Shown in pieces: positions 1-8,661 of a stretch of 64,000 nucleotides of DNA. Position 1 is the first letter of the stretch, and each line of letters starts with the position of its first letter. The DNA comes from Symbiodinium natans. Its lineage: Eukaryota > Sar > Dinophyceae > Suessiales > Symbiodiniaceae. The stretch is from positions 496,317 to 560,316 of the forward strand of contig CAJNDS010002205.1 of NCBI GenBank assembly GCA_905221605.1. The letters are read 5' to 3'. The notes beneath the pieces were generated by a model. The model searched no databases. It saw only the letters and a program-made list of their open reading frames with translations, and had not been told where the DNA came from. Made by a program: the position numbers and the translations under genes.

Positions 1-398
1 ATTGCGTCAATCTGTTCTATGGCTAAACTTGGAACTTCACTTTCCGAAGGCGTTGAACCTACATCTAAAAATGGTGTTGTTGCACCACTTGGCATTGATG
101 AACTTACTGACGTCTGAGCGTTTAGCATTCCTACCGATGTCCCTCTTGCTATTGCCGTTTGTCTCAGTTGTGTTTGTCTCATTTCTTCTTTTAATTTGTC
201 TTCTTCTTGCTTCTTCAATCCCAAAAAATCAACGTTATCTAACTGACTACCGAACTGATTATTACGAAATAATGTAGCTCTTCTGTCAATTATTTTTTCA
301 ATTGGTGGTCTGTTAGGGTCGCCTTGGCTTTCAATCATACCGACTAACTCGTCGTATGTTGGACGTAATTTTAATTCTGATTTTAATGTTTTAATCAT
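1..398 (-). CDS. Hypothetical PLV protein, cut by window edge
   Basis: Reading the minus strand from an ATG at 398 gives an uninterrupted frame of 132 codons that runs off the left edge without a stop. The product starts MIKTLKSELKLRPTYDELVG. It has a charged helical middle (residues about 70-90, rich in K, E and Q) and a Ser/Thr/Pro-rich tail. No catalytic motif is visible and I do not recognise the family. It is the first visible member of a run of five minus-strand genes ending with the penton-like protein, so a structural or virion role is possible but unproven. Confidence 0.7.
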   Translation of the reverse strand, partial: MIKTLKSELKLRPTYDELVGMIESQGDPNRPPIEKIIDRRATLFRNNQFGSQLDNVDFLGLKKQEEDKLKEEMRQTQLRQTAIARGTSVGMLNAQTSVSSSMPSGATTPFLDVGSTPSESEVPSLAIEQIDA

Positions 399-482
399 AT
401 ACGTAAAGTTAGATTTTAATTTTATTCATAAAATTAAAATATAACGGAACAGATTTATGTAATAAATCTCTTTATTTTAGAT

Positions 483-803
483 TTAAATTATTTCTTTCAT
501 TATAGTTTTTAATTCATCTTGGCGTTTCATCAGTTCCTCTTTCGTTCTTACTGGCATTGATGGTCTCTCTAATTGTCTATTAATATCATCTAACTGACCT
601 TGATATAGCGATTGCTTCTGATGCTGTAGCCAATCATTACGCAGTCTAACATTTTTACCTCTATTCTCTGCTTCTTCAATTCTCATCTTTAAATCTTCTA
701 AATATTTTCTGCGACTTGCTACACCGATTGATTCTTCTAAATCATAGTATTGTTCTACTTGAGGTGGCCTTTTGAATTCACTTTTACTTTTAAACATACT
801 CAT
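483..803 (-). CDS. Small charged coiled-coil protein, unknown
   Basis: A 106-residue protein starting MSMFKSKSEFKRPPQVEQYY. Nearly all of residues 25-106 is predicted helical by composition (long stretches of E, K, R, Q and L with few prolines), consistent with a coiled coil. There are no cysteines and no membrane segment. It lies between two minus-strand genes with gaps of about 40 and 85 bases, the usual spacing here. Function is not recognisable. Confidence 0.65.
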   Translation of the reverse strand: MSMFKSKSEFKRPPQVEQYYDLEESIGVASRRKYLEDLKMRIEEAENRGKNVRLRNDWLQHQKQSLYQGQLDDINRQLERPSMPVRTKEELMKRQDELKTIMKEII

Positions 804-810
804 ATTATAC

Positions 811-834
811 TTAATAATAGATATTTATTATTAA
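811..834. terminator. Intergenic hairpin
   Basis: TTAATAATA and TATTATTAA form a 9-base-pair perfect stem with a 6-base loop, between the stop of the GIY-YIG gene and the start of the next minus-strand gene. It fits the palindrome pattern seen at other gene boundaries of this element; a 3'-end role is inference. Confidence 0.45.
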
Positions 835-840
835 ATATAA

Positions 841-1473
841 TTAATTTTCTTTCGTTTGTTTTTTCAATGCTTTCAATTCTTTTCTTCTCTCACTTATTCT
901 TTCTTTGTTAGCGCGGTAGTGCTCACGATTTTGTCTGTTCTTTTCTTCTTTATTATGTTTATGTTTTGCTCTTGCTTTTTCGTTTATCAATTCTCTATTG
1001 TTTTCCCTGTATGTTTGTTGTTGCTCCTTCTCTCTATCTTTGTTAGTCTCATAACGCTCTCGCCTCTGCTGGTTTAAGTGCTCTTTGTTGTTCTCGTGGT
1101 ATTCTTTACATTTGTCTAAAATATGTTCTATATTTTCCTCATAATATTCTTTCCGAGTTCTACATTCAACTTTTAAATTTAGTGCTGGTTTCATCTCCCT
1201 AATCAGTTCTCCTTCTCGCTTTCTTAACTGGTAAAAGTTTTCACAAGGGTAATCCTCTATAAGTTCAGGGTAGAAAGCATCATTATCATCAACTTCATTC
1301 ATAAAAACGACTAACTTTCTACTTTGTTGTTTCGGTTTTTTGCGACTTGCTCTATGCTCAACCATTCTTTGGCTTAAGCTTTGACATGTGCTTCCAATAT
1401 AGATATCATCATTAATCTTATTCCTAATGCAATAGATTTTTCCTTTTGAATAGTCTTTTGGATGTCTGGACAT
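841..1473 (-). CDS. GIY-YIG endonuclease (SegA/homing type)
   Basis: 210 residues. Residues about 10-35 hold the family signature: KIYCIRNKINDDIYIGST, then the LSQRMVEH helix with the conserved arginine and histidine. A downstream glutamate-containing segment (ELIREMKPALNLK, about residues 88-100) matches the usual catalytic and metal-binding region. The rest is a repetitive tail of charged units of the YExNKE/YRENNRE type, a common appendage in algal-virus GIY-YIG proteins that may contact DNA. Such enzymes cut DNA and spread their own gene. A second, divergent member lies at 5439-6269. Family assignment is strong; the target site is unknown. Confidence 0.85.
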   Translation of the reverse strand: MSRHPKDYSKGKIYCIRNKINDDIYIGSTCQSLSQRMVEHRASRKKPKQQSRKLVVFMNEVDDNDAFYPELIEDYPCENFYQLRKREGELIREMKPALNLKVECRTRKEYYEENIEHILDKCKEYHENNKEHLNQQRRERYETNKDREKEQQQTYRENNRELINEKARAKHKHNKEEKNRQNREHYRANKERISERRKELKALKKQTKEN

Positions 1474-1516
1474 CTTGATAGATATTGTTTAATATTGTTT
1501 TATCTTTAAATATAAT

Positions 1517-2137
1517 TTAAAACATGCTTGTTTTAAACCTTGCTATTTTCTCGGCTTTCTCTTGTTGCTTCAATTTCTTCATTTCGTTGTATGATTGTTG
1601 TAATAATTCGCTTGCTGTTAATTGGCGTTCTGGCGGTTTTATTACGACGGGTTGTTTGGTTGTTGCTTTGGTTTTAACCTCGATAGGCTCTGAATAATGA
1701 ACAACTTCGTTTGTTACATTTTGTGCGTTTTTATCGTTTTCTTTATTTTGATATTTGCTTTTCATTTCTTCTTCTATTTCTTTTCTCATCTGTTCCTTCA
1801 GTTTAGACCCATACGAGTTTTTCTGTTTATTAACGGGCAATGTTTCCGAAGGCTGACCTTTACAATTTCTCGGATGCGAATGTTTTAAGCTCTTGGGTAA
1901 CATCTTTTTATCACAGTCGGGACAATTTACCATCTCTACGACCTTTACTGTTCTCGGTAGTTTTTTCGCCGTTGCTTTTGGTTTCGGTTTCTCTTCCGCT
2001 TCTTCTTGCTTTGCTTCCTCTTGTTTAATTTCTTGTGTGGGTTGTGGTTCGGTCGCTTCTTCAATAATATTTTCAACCACCTTTTCATTTGCTTCTTCAT
2101 TTTGACTTTCTTGAACTTCATTATTAATCGTTTCCAT
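1517..2137 (-). CDS. Zinc-finger protein with acidic N-terminus
   Basis: 206 residues. Residues 1-55 are very acidic (E/Q-rich). Residues 72-92 read CPDCDKKMLPKSLKHSHPRN followed by C, a C-x2-C...H-x-H...C arrangement of a single zinc-binding finger that I associate with small proteins of algal viruses and PLVs. The C-terminal half is lysine/glutamate-rich and helical. It probably binds nucleic acid or protein; this is inference from the finger and charge pattern. It sits directly upstream (same strand) of the GIY-YIG gene and downstream of the penton-like gene. Confidence 0.6.
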   Translation of the reverse strand: METINNEVQESQNEEANEKVVENIIEEATEPQPTQEIKQEEAKQEEAEEKPKPKATAKKLPRTVKVVEMVNCPDCDKKMLPKSLKHSHPRNCKGQPSETLPVNKQKNSYGSKLKEQMRKEIEEEMKSKYQNKENDKNAQNVTNEVVHYSEPIEVKTKATTKQPVVIKPPERQLTASELLQQSYNEMKKLKQQEKAEKIARFKTSMF

Positions 2138-2167
2138 ATATTCTATATAGAAATTTTATATGTTATT

Positions 2168-3004
2168 TTAACCTTTAAAAAATGTTATCGTGAATGAAAC
2201 ATCCACCTCGTTTAAATTAATATTTTGGTTAAGATGGTCGGTTAGCTTAAAATTTAGTCTTCTTAATAATTTGTTTGAGACGTCAATATAATCAACAACG
2301 CTCAACTCGGAATCATTAATGACTCCTAAGTAAGGAACATTAACGGGAATCTTTTTAATAATACTTGAGTTACCCGCTACTGTTAATTGGTTATAGTTGC
2401 TAATTTCATTACAATGCAAATAAACATTTTTAACAGGTGTTAAATCAATAAAATTAGTTGTATAAGGTGCTACATTAGTATAAGCGTCGGTTGCTGGGGT
2501 TGTGTTACCAATCACGCGGTTTAATGAATATAAGTTATTAACATCAACGGGGTCACTAAACAAATTTGCCACTGGCGCAACTTCCCCATCAGTGAGAAGA
2601 ACAAAAATAACTGTTGCATAATTAGAACTGATTGTAAATTTGTTAGTTGATGTGTTGTAACTTAAAGAATATGTGTTAGGTCTGTCGTTTGTATCCACTA
2701 ATAGATTAATCGCTATTTGTATGGTTTGTGCTAAATCTACCGCTGTATAATTACCTTCGGGAATTGTTACTTTACGATAAGTAACACCCGCTATAACACC
2801 AGGGGGTATAACTTGATGTCTCCAATAAATATTGTTATTTGTGCTGTTTATTGAATACCAAGAATGCGGAATACTTACCTCATGTATTTGACATAACATA
2901 TTATCTTCGAGTTGAACAGTTTCAGGCAAGTCTATCGTAAATTCGGACGAAGTGCCATTGACTTTATAACTACTATCGATATATACCTTTTTGAACTTCA
3001 ACAT
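2168..3004 (-). CDS. Minor capsid / penton-like protein
   Basis: 278 residues beginning MLKFKKVYIDSSYKVNGTSS, followed by FTIDLPETVQLED and SIPHSWYSI. This N-terminal pattern (VYIDS..., a strand of the F-T-I-x-L-P type, then IPHSWY) is characteristic of PLV minor capsid/penton proteins, which form the capsid vertices as single jelly rolls. The rest is rich in beta-type residues and asparagine, consistent with that fold. It is divergently arranged from the lipase-like gene, with only 42 bases between starts, so the two probably share a bidirectional promoter. Its partner, the major capsid gene, lies 0.9 kb to the right. Confidence 0.8.
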   Translation of the reverse strand: MLKFKKVYIDSSYKVNGTSSEFTIDLPETVQLEDNMLCQIHEVSIPHSWYSINSTNNNIYWRHQVIPPGVIAGVTYRKVTIPEGNYTAVDLAQTIQIAINLLVDTNDRPNTYSLSYNTSTNKFTISSNYATVIFVLLTDGEVAPVANLFSDPVDVNNLYSLNRVIGNTTPATDAYTNVAPYTTNFIDLTPVKNVYLHCNEISNYNQLTVAGNSSIIKKIPVNVPYLGVINDSELSVVDYIDVSNKLLRRLNFKLTDHLNQNINLNEVDVSFTITFFKG

Positions 3005-3046
3005 TATTAATTAATTGATAAAATAATTTTATAAGTTTATTATATT

Positions 3047-3688
3047 ATGCACAAACATAAAAGAAGAAATGAAGGTATATTATACGAAGCGCCTAATACA
3101 AGAAATAAGATTAATGACGAAGTTAGGGAAGAATTAGCAGGAACCGAAACGTTTTTAACCGATACACAAGGTTTAAGATTAGCATATGAAAACCCAGAAG
3201 GGATTTATCAAAATGGTTCTATTTTATACATAGCAGGAACTAAAAGCGGGAGAGATGTTTATGATGACTTAAAATTACCATTGTATCAAACACAACAAAC
3301 AAAAAGATATAAGGACGTTGATAAATTCATTAAAGACGGAACTATACAAGTTGATGGTAAAAAACTCACAGGTATTACTGATATAATAAGCCATAGCTTA
3401 GGGTCGGCGGTGGGACAACAAATTAATAATGATTATGGTAATATTTTTAGAAGTAGAAGTTACGGTTCGCCTTTTGTTTCAGGACAACGCCCAGAAGACA
3501 CAGGAACAAACCTAAGAATAAGAAAAGCGGGTGACGTTGTTAGTATGTTCGATAAAGGCAGTTTAACATTAAACAGAGGAACGTTAGACCCTTTACAAAA
3601 TCATTCATATCAAGATATAGGCAATGTTCATAATAAAGCGGGGAATTTACCAATAACGCAAGAAGAATTTATGGAACAATTTAATTAA
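3047..3688 (+). CDS. Class 3 lipase-like alpha/beta hydrolase
   Basis: 213 residues. Residues 115-119 are SHSLG, matching the G/S-H-S-L-G nucleophile elbow of class 3 lipases with Ser117 as the likely nucleophile. The following SxGSPFVS strand, an Asp in KAGDVVSMF (about 163) and a His in QNHSYQD (about 186) would complete the triad. Lipase-like genes are recurrent in PLVs and virophages, where a role in entry or membrane attack has been proposed. The N-terminus is short and basic with no clear signal peptide. Substrate and role are inferred only. Confidence 0.75.
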   Translation: MHKHKRRNEGILYEAPNTRNKINDEVREELAGTETFLTDTQGLRLAYENPEGIYQNGSILYIAGTKSGRDVYDDLKLPLYQTQQTKRYKDVDKFIKDGTIQVDGKKLTGITDIISHSLGSAVGQQINNDYGNIFRSRSYGSPFVSGQRPEDTGTNLRIRKAGDVVSMFDKGSLTLNRGTLDPLQNHSYQDIGNVHNKAGNLPITQEEFMEQFN

Positions 3689-3707
3689 TTTCTCAATACT
3701 ATTAATA

Positions 3708-3902
3708 ATGTTTGCATATAAAACAACATCATACGAGAAGGTGGAGAAGCCGAAGCCCGATAAAAAGTTTAAGCAGAACAGCTACGAGGAAATACGAAAA
3801 ATCGTAGAGGATGGCGGAGAGATGAAACTGAAAGAGACCATTAAAGCAAAGAAAGACAATAATAAAACCGAAAATAAAATTAAGTTTAATTTATTTGATT
3901 AA
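3708..3902 (+). CDS. Small lysine-rich protein, unknown
   Basis: 64 residues starting MFAYKTTSYEKVEKPKPDKK, very rich in K and E, no cysteines, probably helical from about residue 25. It is sandwiched between the lipase-like and major capsid genes on the same strand with gaps of about 20 and 45 bases, so it is probably expressed with virion genes. It may be a small DNA- or capsid-associated protein; no family is recognised. Confidence 0.55.
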   Translation: MFAYKTTSYEKVEKPKPDKKFKQNSYEEIRKIVEDGGEMKLKETIKAKKDNNKTENKIKFNLFD

Positions 3903-3946
3903 ATTTATTATAAAAATATTAATTATCTAATCATAAATATATAAGT

Positions 3947-5389
3947 ATGGAAACGTTCGCACCCGAAGATATCCTTATTGATAATTTAAGCTTTAAATTA
4001 AACAAAGGTAGTTCATACATTCAAGACCGCCGAAGCGTCTCATTCTGGCCGACTGGTTCAAATATCTATAAAAGCAATAGTGGTAACCGTGTATTGAAAT
4101 TTTCATTAAACGGAGAAGATAATACATGGTTAGACCCTCAATCGGTTCGCATTTTCTTTACATTACAAAACTTAGACCTTGGCGATTATGATAATAAACT
4201 TCGTCCATTATCACCCGCTTATTCTTTCTTCAGACGAATGCGAATTATTGCTGGTAATCAAGTTGTTGAAGACTTTGATAATTATAACCGAGTTCATCAT
4301 ATGTTCTCTAAAATGATGTCTGCAGGAGCACGAAAAGACGAAGCAAACGAATCCTTCGGATATAGATACGATGACGAAGTAAGAACATTATATGCCGACG
4401 GAGTAACACCCGAATTAAAATATGAAGTTAACGGTTATAATTGCCAAGGATTTAAAAACAAAATGACAGTTTGTTTCAAACCATTATGTGGCCTCTTTTC
4501 ACAATTTAAATATTTACCATTAAAATATATGGGAAACTTAACAATCGAATTAGAACTCGTGACGAATGCAACCGATTGTATTATTGATTATAATGATGAT
4601 ACCGCGAACACTGCCGTAGGCAATCGTTTCGTAAATAATGTTAATCCCGCAGACGCGGGACAAGAAAACGCAAGATACAGAAATACAAGTATTCAATGGG
4701 AAATCAATAACGCTCGTGTTGTTTGCGATGTTTGCACCCTTGATAATAATTTGAATAATGAATATGTTAAGCATCTGTTAGAAGGAAAAGGATTACCCAT
4801 TACTTATACCACTTATATTACTCAATCACAAGCATTAACAGGAAACGACAATTTTAGCGTTCAAGTTATTCGTTCAGTATCTAAATTAGTAGCATCGTTT
4901 GTTACATTTTACAAGAGCGGAGACCCAAGCACAGGTTTTGAATACTGCGATAAAGAGTTCTGTCGCTTCTATCATCCACAACAGGCATCGTTTCCCGCAA
5001 ACGAAGGAATATATGACCCCGATTTGGATTTAGAATTTCAGATTCAATTAGGTTCTAAATTGTATCCAGAATACCCATGTGCTTCGATTACCGAGTGCTA
5101 CTATCATTTACGAAAGGCATTAAATCTACCAATGTTTCACCAACATAGTTTATCAATTGATTTTAAACAATATAGAGACCGTCAATTTGTGTTTGCCTTT
5201 AGCTTTGAAAAAGTGCCAGATAGCAGTTATACAGGAATTAATACACGTGCAGGGCAACAAATGTTATTAAAAGTTAAACCCGCCAACGCTTCAATAACTA
5301 ATACGAATATGCCAGATAGTGTTTATTTAACATTACTCTCGGAACAAATATTAGAAATAAAAGACCTCGGTTTGAAAGTTTTTGACTGA
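3947..5389 (+). CDS. MCP: Major capsid protein (double jelly roll, PLV type)
   Basis: 480 residues, starting METFAPEDILIDNLSFKLNK. The segments RSVSFWPTGSNIY, LRPLSPAYSFFRRMRIIAG and YNRVHHMFSKM are arranged as in PLV major capsid proteins: an N-terminal arm, a first jelly roll with a buried FRRM strand, and a second jelly roll ending in a C-terminal hydrophobic strand. Length and the absence of cysteine-rich inserts fit the family. It forms the hexameric capsomers of an icosahedral shell together with the penton-like protein at 2168-3004. The start codon is supported by the next upstream in-frame stop and the usual AT-rich leader. Confidence 0.85.
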   Translation: METFAPEDILIDNLSFKLNKGSSYIQDRRSVSFWPTGSNIYKSNSGNRVLKFSLNGEDNTWLDPQSVRIFFTLQNLDLGDYDNKLRPLSPAYSFFRRMRIIAGNQVVEDFDNYNRVHHMFSKMMSAGARKDEANESFGYRYDDEVRTLYADGVTPELKYEVNGYNCQGFKNKMTVCFKPLCGLFSQFKYLPLKYMGNLTIELELVTNATDCIIDYNDDTANTAVGNRFVNNVNPADAGQENARYRNTSIQWEINNARVVCDVCTLDNNLNNEYVKHLLEGKGLPITYTTYITQSQALTGNDNFSVQVIRSVSKLVASFVTFYKSGDPSTGFEYCDKEFCRFYHPQQASFPANEGIYDPDLDLEFQIQLGSKLYPEYPCASITECYYHLRKALNLPMFHQHSLSIDFKQYRDRQFVFAFSFEKVPDSSYTGINTRAGQQMLLKVKPANASITNTNMPDSVYLTLLSEQILEIKDLGLKVFD

Positions 5390-5417
5390 TTTTGAGATAT
5401 ATTTAAAGACATATTAA

Positions 5418-5433
5418 CTAATAATATTATTAG
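5418..5433. promoter_or_regulatory. Perfect 16-base palindrome before GIY-YIG start
   Basis: CTAATAATATTATTAG is its own reverse complement and lies 5 bases before the ATG at 5439 and 28 bases after the capsid stop. It could be a 3'-end hairpin of the capsid transcript or a protein-binding site; the sequence alone does not decide. Confidence 0.45.
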
Positions 5434-5438
5434 GTAAT

Positions 5439-6269
5439 ATGCCTTCAAAACCGATTGATTACAGTAATACATACTTTTATAAGATTGTATGTAAGGATAT
5501 AAATATACAAGATTGTTATGTAGGTCACACAACAGACTTTACGAAAAGAAAATCACAGCATAAATCAAAATGTTATGATGAAAACGACAGACATTTCAAT
5601 ATTTATCTGTATCAGTTTATTCGCGAAAATGGGGGATGGGAAAATTGGGATATGATAAATATTAAGACAACGAAATGTAAAGATAGTTTAGAAGCAAAAA
5701 GTATTGAACGCGATTTTTCTGAAAAACTAAAAGCAACACTAAATATCAGAAGACCTCTTAGAACCAATGAAGAGAAAGCAGAAAGTAAAAAGATATGGAG
5801 AGACAATAACCCCGAATACAACAAGCAATATTACCAAGACCATAAAGAAGAACATAACGCATATGGTAAGCAATACGGAGAAGACCACAAGGAGGAAATT
5901 AAAGAATATAAGAAGAAACACTATGAAGAGAACAAAGACGAGATATTAGCAAAACAAAAAGAAAGATACGAAGATAACAAAGAAGTAATTTTAGAAAGAA
6001 ATAAGAAGTGGAGAGACGAACACCAAGAAGAACAGAAAGACTACCACAAAACATATCGTGAAAACAATAAGGAAGCAGTAGCAGAAAGAAAAAAGAAATG
6101 TGTAGAGAAAAAGAAAGACGAGTATTTACAGAAGAAGCGTGACTATTACCAAAGTAAAAAAGAAAAGCAATTATGCGAATGTGGTTCAATGGTTAGTTCA
6201 TTTGAGAAATCAAGACACCTTAAATCACAAAAACATCAAACATATCTAAAACAACAACAAGAAATTTAA
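5439..6269 (+). CDS. GIY-YIG endonuclease with C-terminal zinc finger
   Basis: 276 residues. The N-terminal 100 residues hold a divergent GIY-YIG core: FYKIVCKDINIQDCYVGHT, then the TKRKSQHK helix. Here the usual G-I-Y is Y-K-I and Y-I-G is Y-V-G, so activity is plausible but not assured. Residues about 115-230 are a long basic repeat (units like YKKKHYEENKDEI and YHKTYRENNKEA). The last 40 residues hold CECGSMVSSFEKSRHLKSQKH, a C2H2-like finger. The gene separates the capsid and fibre genes, a typical position for a homing endonuclease that has invaded a virus operon. Confidence 0.8.
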   Translation: MPSKPIDYSNTYFYKIVCKDINIQDCYVGHTTDFTKRKSQHKSKCYDENDRHFNIYLYQFIRENGGWENWDMINIKTTKCKDSLEAKSIERDFSEKLKATLNIRRPLRTNEEKAESKKIWRDNNPEYNKQYYQDHKEEHNAYGKQYGEDHKEEIKEYKKKHYEENKDEILAKQKERYEDNKEVILERNKKWRDEHQEEQKDYHKTYRENNKEAVAERKKKCVEKKKDEYLQKKRDYYQSKKEKQLCECGSMVSSFEKSRHLKSQKHQTYLKQQQEI

Positions 6270-6279
6270 TATAACATTC

Positions 6280-6306
6280 TAATAATAATATATCTAATTA
6301 TTATTA
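6280..6306. promoter_or_regulatory. Intergenic hairpin before fibre gene
   Basis: TAATAATAAT and ATTATTATTA pair as a 10-base stem with a 7-base loop, just before the ATG at 6309 and just after the stop of the endonuclease gene. Confidence 0.45.
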
Positions 6307-6308
6307 TA

Positions 6309-8630
6309 ATGCCTTTGACACTCAATAACACAAACACATTAACAGCGGATAACGTTATTGTAAGCGGAACTAATTTAAGTGACCTATATGCCACAAAAAC
6401 AGAATTAGGAGACATCAACACCGCGAATTCTTCAAACATACAAGCAAACACCGACTCTATAGATGTTTTGAATACAAAGCAACTACAAAACTTTCATAAT
6501 ATCAGTTCTTTAACGCACTTATTAGATACGGAGTATCAAACAAACACCACCTTAACGAGCACATTTTACAATAAAACAGAAATAGATACAACACTTACTA
6601 ATTATTATACATCGACACAAATAGGTTCAAATTTATCTACTAATTACCAAAACAACGCATTATTAGCTACCAATTTTTATAATAAGGGTGAGGTGGATAC
6701 ATTAATAGCAGGTGCGGGCGGCGGTGGTGGTTATACTGATACAGAGATTGATAACTTATTAGATTTAAGAGTTCCAGTAAGTGATTTTACCAATAGATTT
6801 AGTGCCAATCCTATTATCGATTGTTCCGCCCCTACCGTTATTCATAGTGGATTAACATTAAATAATTCAACTATAAATATTTCACCAGTAGCAGGATTAT
6901 TATTCAGTAATCAGACAGGAGGAGGTGATAAAGTATTAGCGGAGTTTAAGAACGCAACGAGTTATATAACTTTACAAGGTGATAAAATATTTTGTAATAA
7001 TACATCAGATGACGCTATTAAACAATTAGATTTAACTAATAATAACGCAGGTTATAAAATGAGTGGGAAAATAGAAACACCAACAGGTGGTTTAGTAGTG
7101 GAAAATACAGCAGACGCTAATTTATCATTTACCGTTAGAAATACTGATAATTATATTACTTTTAATAATGATAATATCGATTGTTATAATTCCGTCGGTG
7201 ATACAGGTAGGATTTTAAATTTAAATAATAATGCTAATGAATATGTTAAAACACATTCTTTATTAGTAGATACAGCGTCAAATACATTAACAGGCGGTTA
7301 TACATTAGATGTTGTTGATAGTGCGATTATTAGACAGAATTTAAAAGTTGATGGTAATTTAGATTTAACAAATGATTTAAATTTTGACGGTGAAAATTGT
7401 AATATATCTAATAACTCAGGACTTACATTTTATAAAGATACAACAGACGCGTCGAATGTTATGACTGTAAAAAATGCACAAGGATATTTAAAATTTAATT
7501 CATTTAATATCAATGCTTATAACACAAGCAACGACAGTTCATCATTGCTTTTATTAAACACTGCTAACGGTAATGGTGTTTATTGTTTAAGTTTAGGCAT
7601 CGGAGCAATTCAAGGAGCAAATAAACTAAATGTAAGTGGTGGGAATGCTAATTTTGGTGGCACTTCATCATTTCAAAACATAGCAACTTTTAATAGTGAT
7701 ATTTATATTAATAATTCAGGGAGAATATTTCAAAGAGCAGACGTTAATAATTCATTAAATGTAATATCAACAGAAGAAATTAATTTTTCATTACAATCAA
7801 ATAGAACAACCGACCCAACAACAGGAACAATAGCACTACAATTAAACGACACTAACGGAATTACTATTAATAGAGCAGTTACAAATAACTTAACTTTTAA
7901 TAGTATTGGTAATATCGTTGGTGAGGCAGATGTTATTAGTTGGGGGCGCTTTATGTTTCAAAATAGTAGTGAGTTTAAAGAAGTATTGGACGGACAATAT
8001 AAATTGTTTGTTCGAAATGGAGACACGTTAGGCGACATTAATTTAACTGTTGGATTAGAAAGTAGCACACCAGAAATACAATTAACAGACGGAAAAGTAA
8101 AAATGAATAACTTAGAAATAACACAAGAGACAATAAGCACCGTAGAACAAATACAATTTTTAAATACTGACGCAGGAGGCGAATATGCATTTTATTTTGG
8201 TAGTGTTTCAGTATCGAATGATGTATTTTCAATTTCACCAAGTGGCATTCTCGTTAATGGAGATATTGAATATACTGGGTCTTTAATTCCAAGTTCTGAT
8301 AAACGATTGAAAAAAGATATTAAGGAACTTAACCAAAAAAAGGCAGTGGAATTAGTTAAATACATTGTTCCAAAAACATATCATTTTATTGACGACAGAC
8401 AAAAGGGTAAATCATGTTGTGGTTTTATTGCTAATGACTTTTTAAGTAAAAAAGTCCCAGATGAATGGCAAAATATAGTTAAAGAAGGCAAAGACGGATA
8501 TCTAAAGTTTGATTATACTTCTTGTGTTCCTATTTTATGGAGTGCTTTACAAAATTCTTTAAATCGTATTGATAAGTTAGAAAAAGAAATAAAAACATTA
8601 AAAGGTAAAGGTAAAGGTGATGGAAAGTGA
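6309..8630 (+). CDS. Fibre protein with S74 intramolecular chaperone
   Basis: 773 residues. The N-terminal part (about 20-150) repeats short units of the form YxKTEIDT and YTSTQIG, as in trimeric phage tail fibres. The middle is a low-complexity, Asn/Thr-rich beta-repeat region. Residues 662-773 form a Peptidase S74 domain beginning SSDKRLKKDI; in phage endosialidases this domain folds the trimer and then cleaves itself off at the serine. The extreme C-terminus is a K/G-rich coiled coil. The protein is probably a receptor-binding spike, and its fold is known mainly from phages. Gap to the convergent ATPase gene is 29 bases. Confidence 0.85.
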   Translation: MPLTLNNTNTLTADNVIVSGTNLSDLYATKTELGDINTANSSNIQANTDSIDVLNTKQLQNFHNISSLTHLLDTEYQTNTTLTSTFYNKTEIDTTLTNYYTSTQIGSNLSTNYQNNALLATNFYNKGEVDTLIAGAGGGGGYTDTEIDNLLDLRVPVSDFTNRFSANPIIDCSAPTVIHSGLTLNNSTINISPVAGLLFSNQTGGGDKVLAEFKNATSYITLQGDKIFCNNTSDDAIKQLDLTNNNAGYKMSGKIETPTGGLVVENTADANLSFTVRNTDNYITFNNDNIDCYNSVGDTGRILNLNNNANEYVKTHSLLVDTASNTLTGGYTLDVVDSAIIRQNLKVDGNLDLTNDLNFDGENCNISNNSGLTFYKDTTDASNVMTVKNAQGYLKFNSFNINAYNTSNDSSSLLLLNTANGNGVYCLSLGIGAIQGANKLNVSGGNANFGGTSSFQNIATFNSDIYINNSGRIFQRADVNNSLNVISTEEINFSLQSNRTTDPTTGTIALQLNDTNGITINRAVTNNLTFNSIGNIVGEADVISWGRFMFQNSSEFKEVLDGQYKLFVRNGDTLGDINLTVGLESSTPEIQLTDGKVKMNNLEITQETISTVEQIQFLNTDAGGEYAFYFGSVSVSNDVFSISPSGILVNGDIEYTGSLIPSSDKRLKKDIKELNQKKAVELVKYIVPKTYHFIDDRQKGKSCCGFIANDFLSKKVPDEWQNIVKEGKDGYLKFDYTSCVPILWSALQNSLNRIDKLEKEIKTLKGKGKGDGK

Positions 8631-8632
8631 TA

Positions 8633-8661
8633 AATAATATTATTATGAAAATAATATTATT
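8633..8661. terminator. Double palindrome between convergent genes
   Basis: AATAATATTATT, itself a perfect palindrome, occurs twice (8633-8644 and 8650-8661) exactly where the fibre and ATPase genes converge. The second copy overlaps the ATPase stop codon. A bidirectional transcript-end signal is the simplest reading. Confidence 0.55.

Noticed and set aside
856-2197. Phe/Leu/Ser-rich plus-strand frames in the virus left part
   Set aside because: Shadows opposite the Lys/Glu-rich minus-strand genes.
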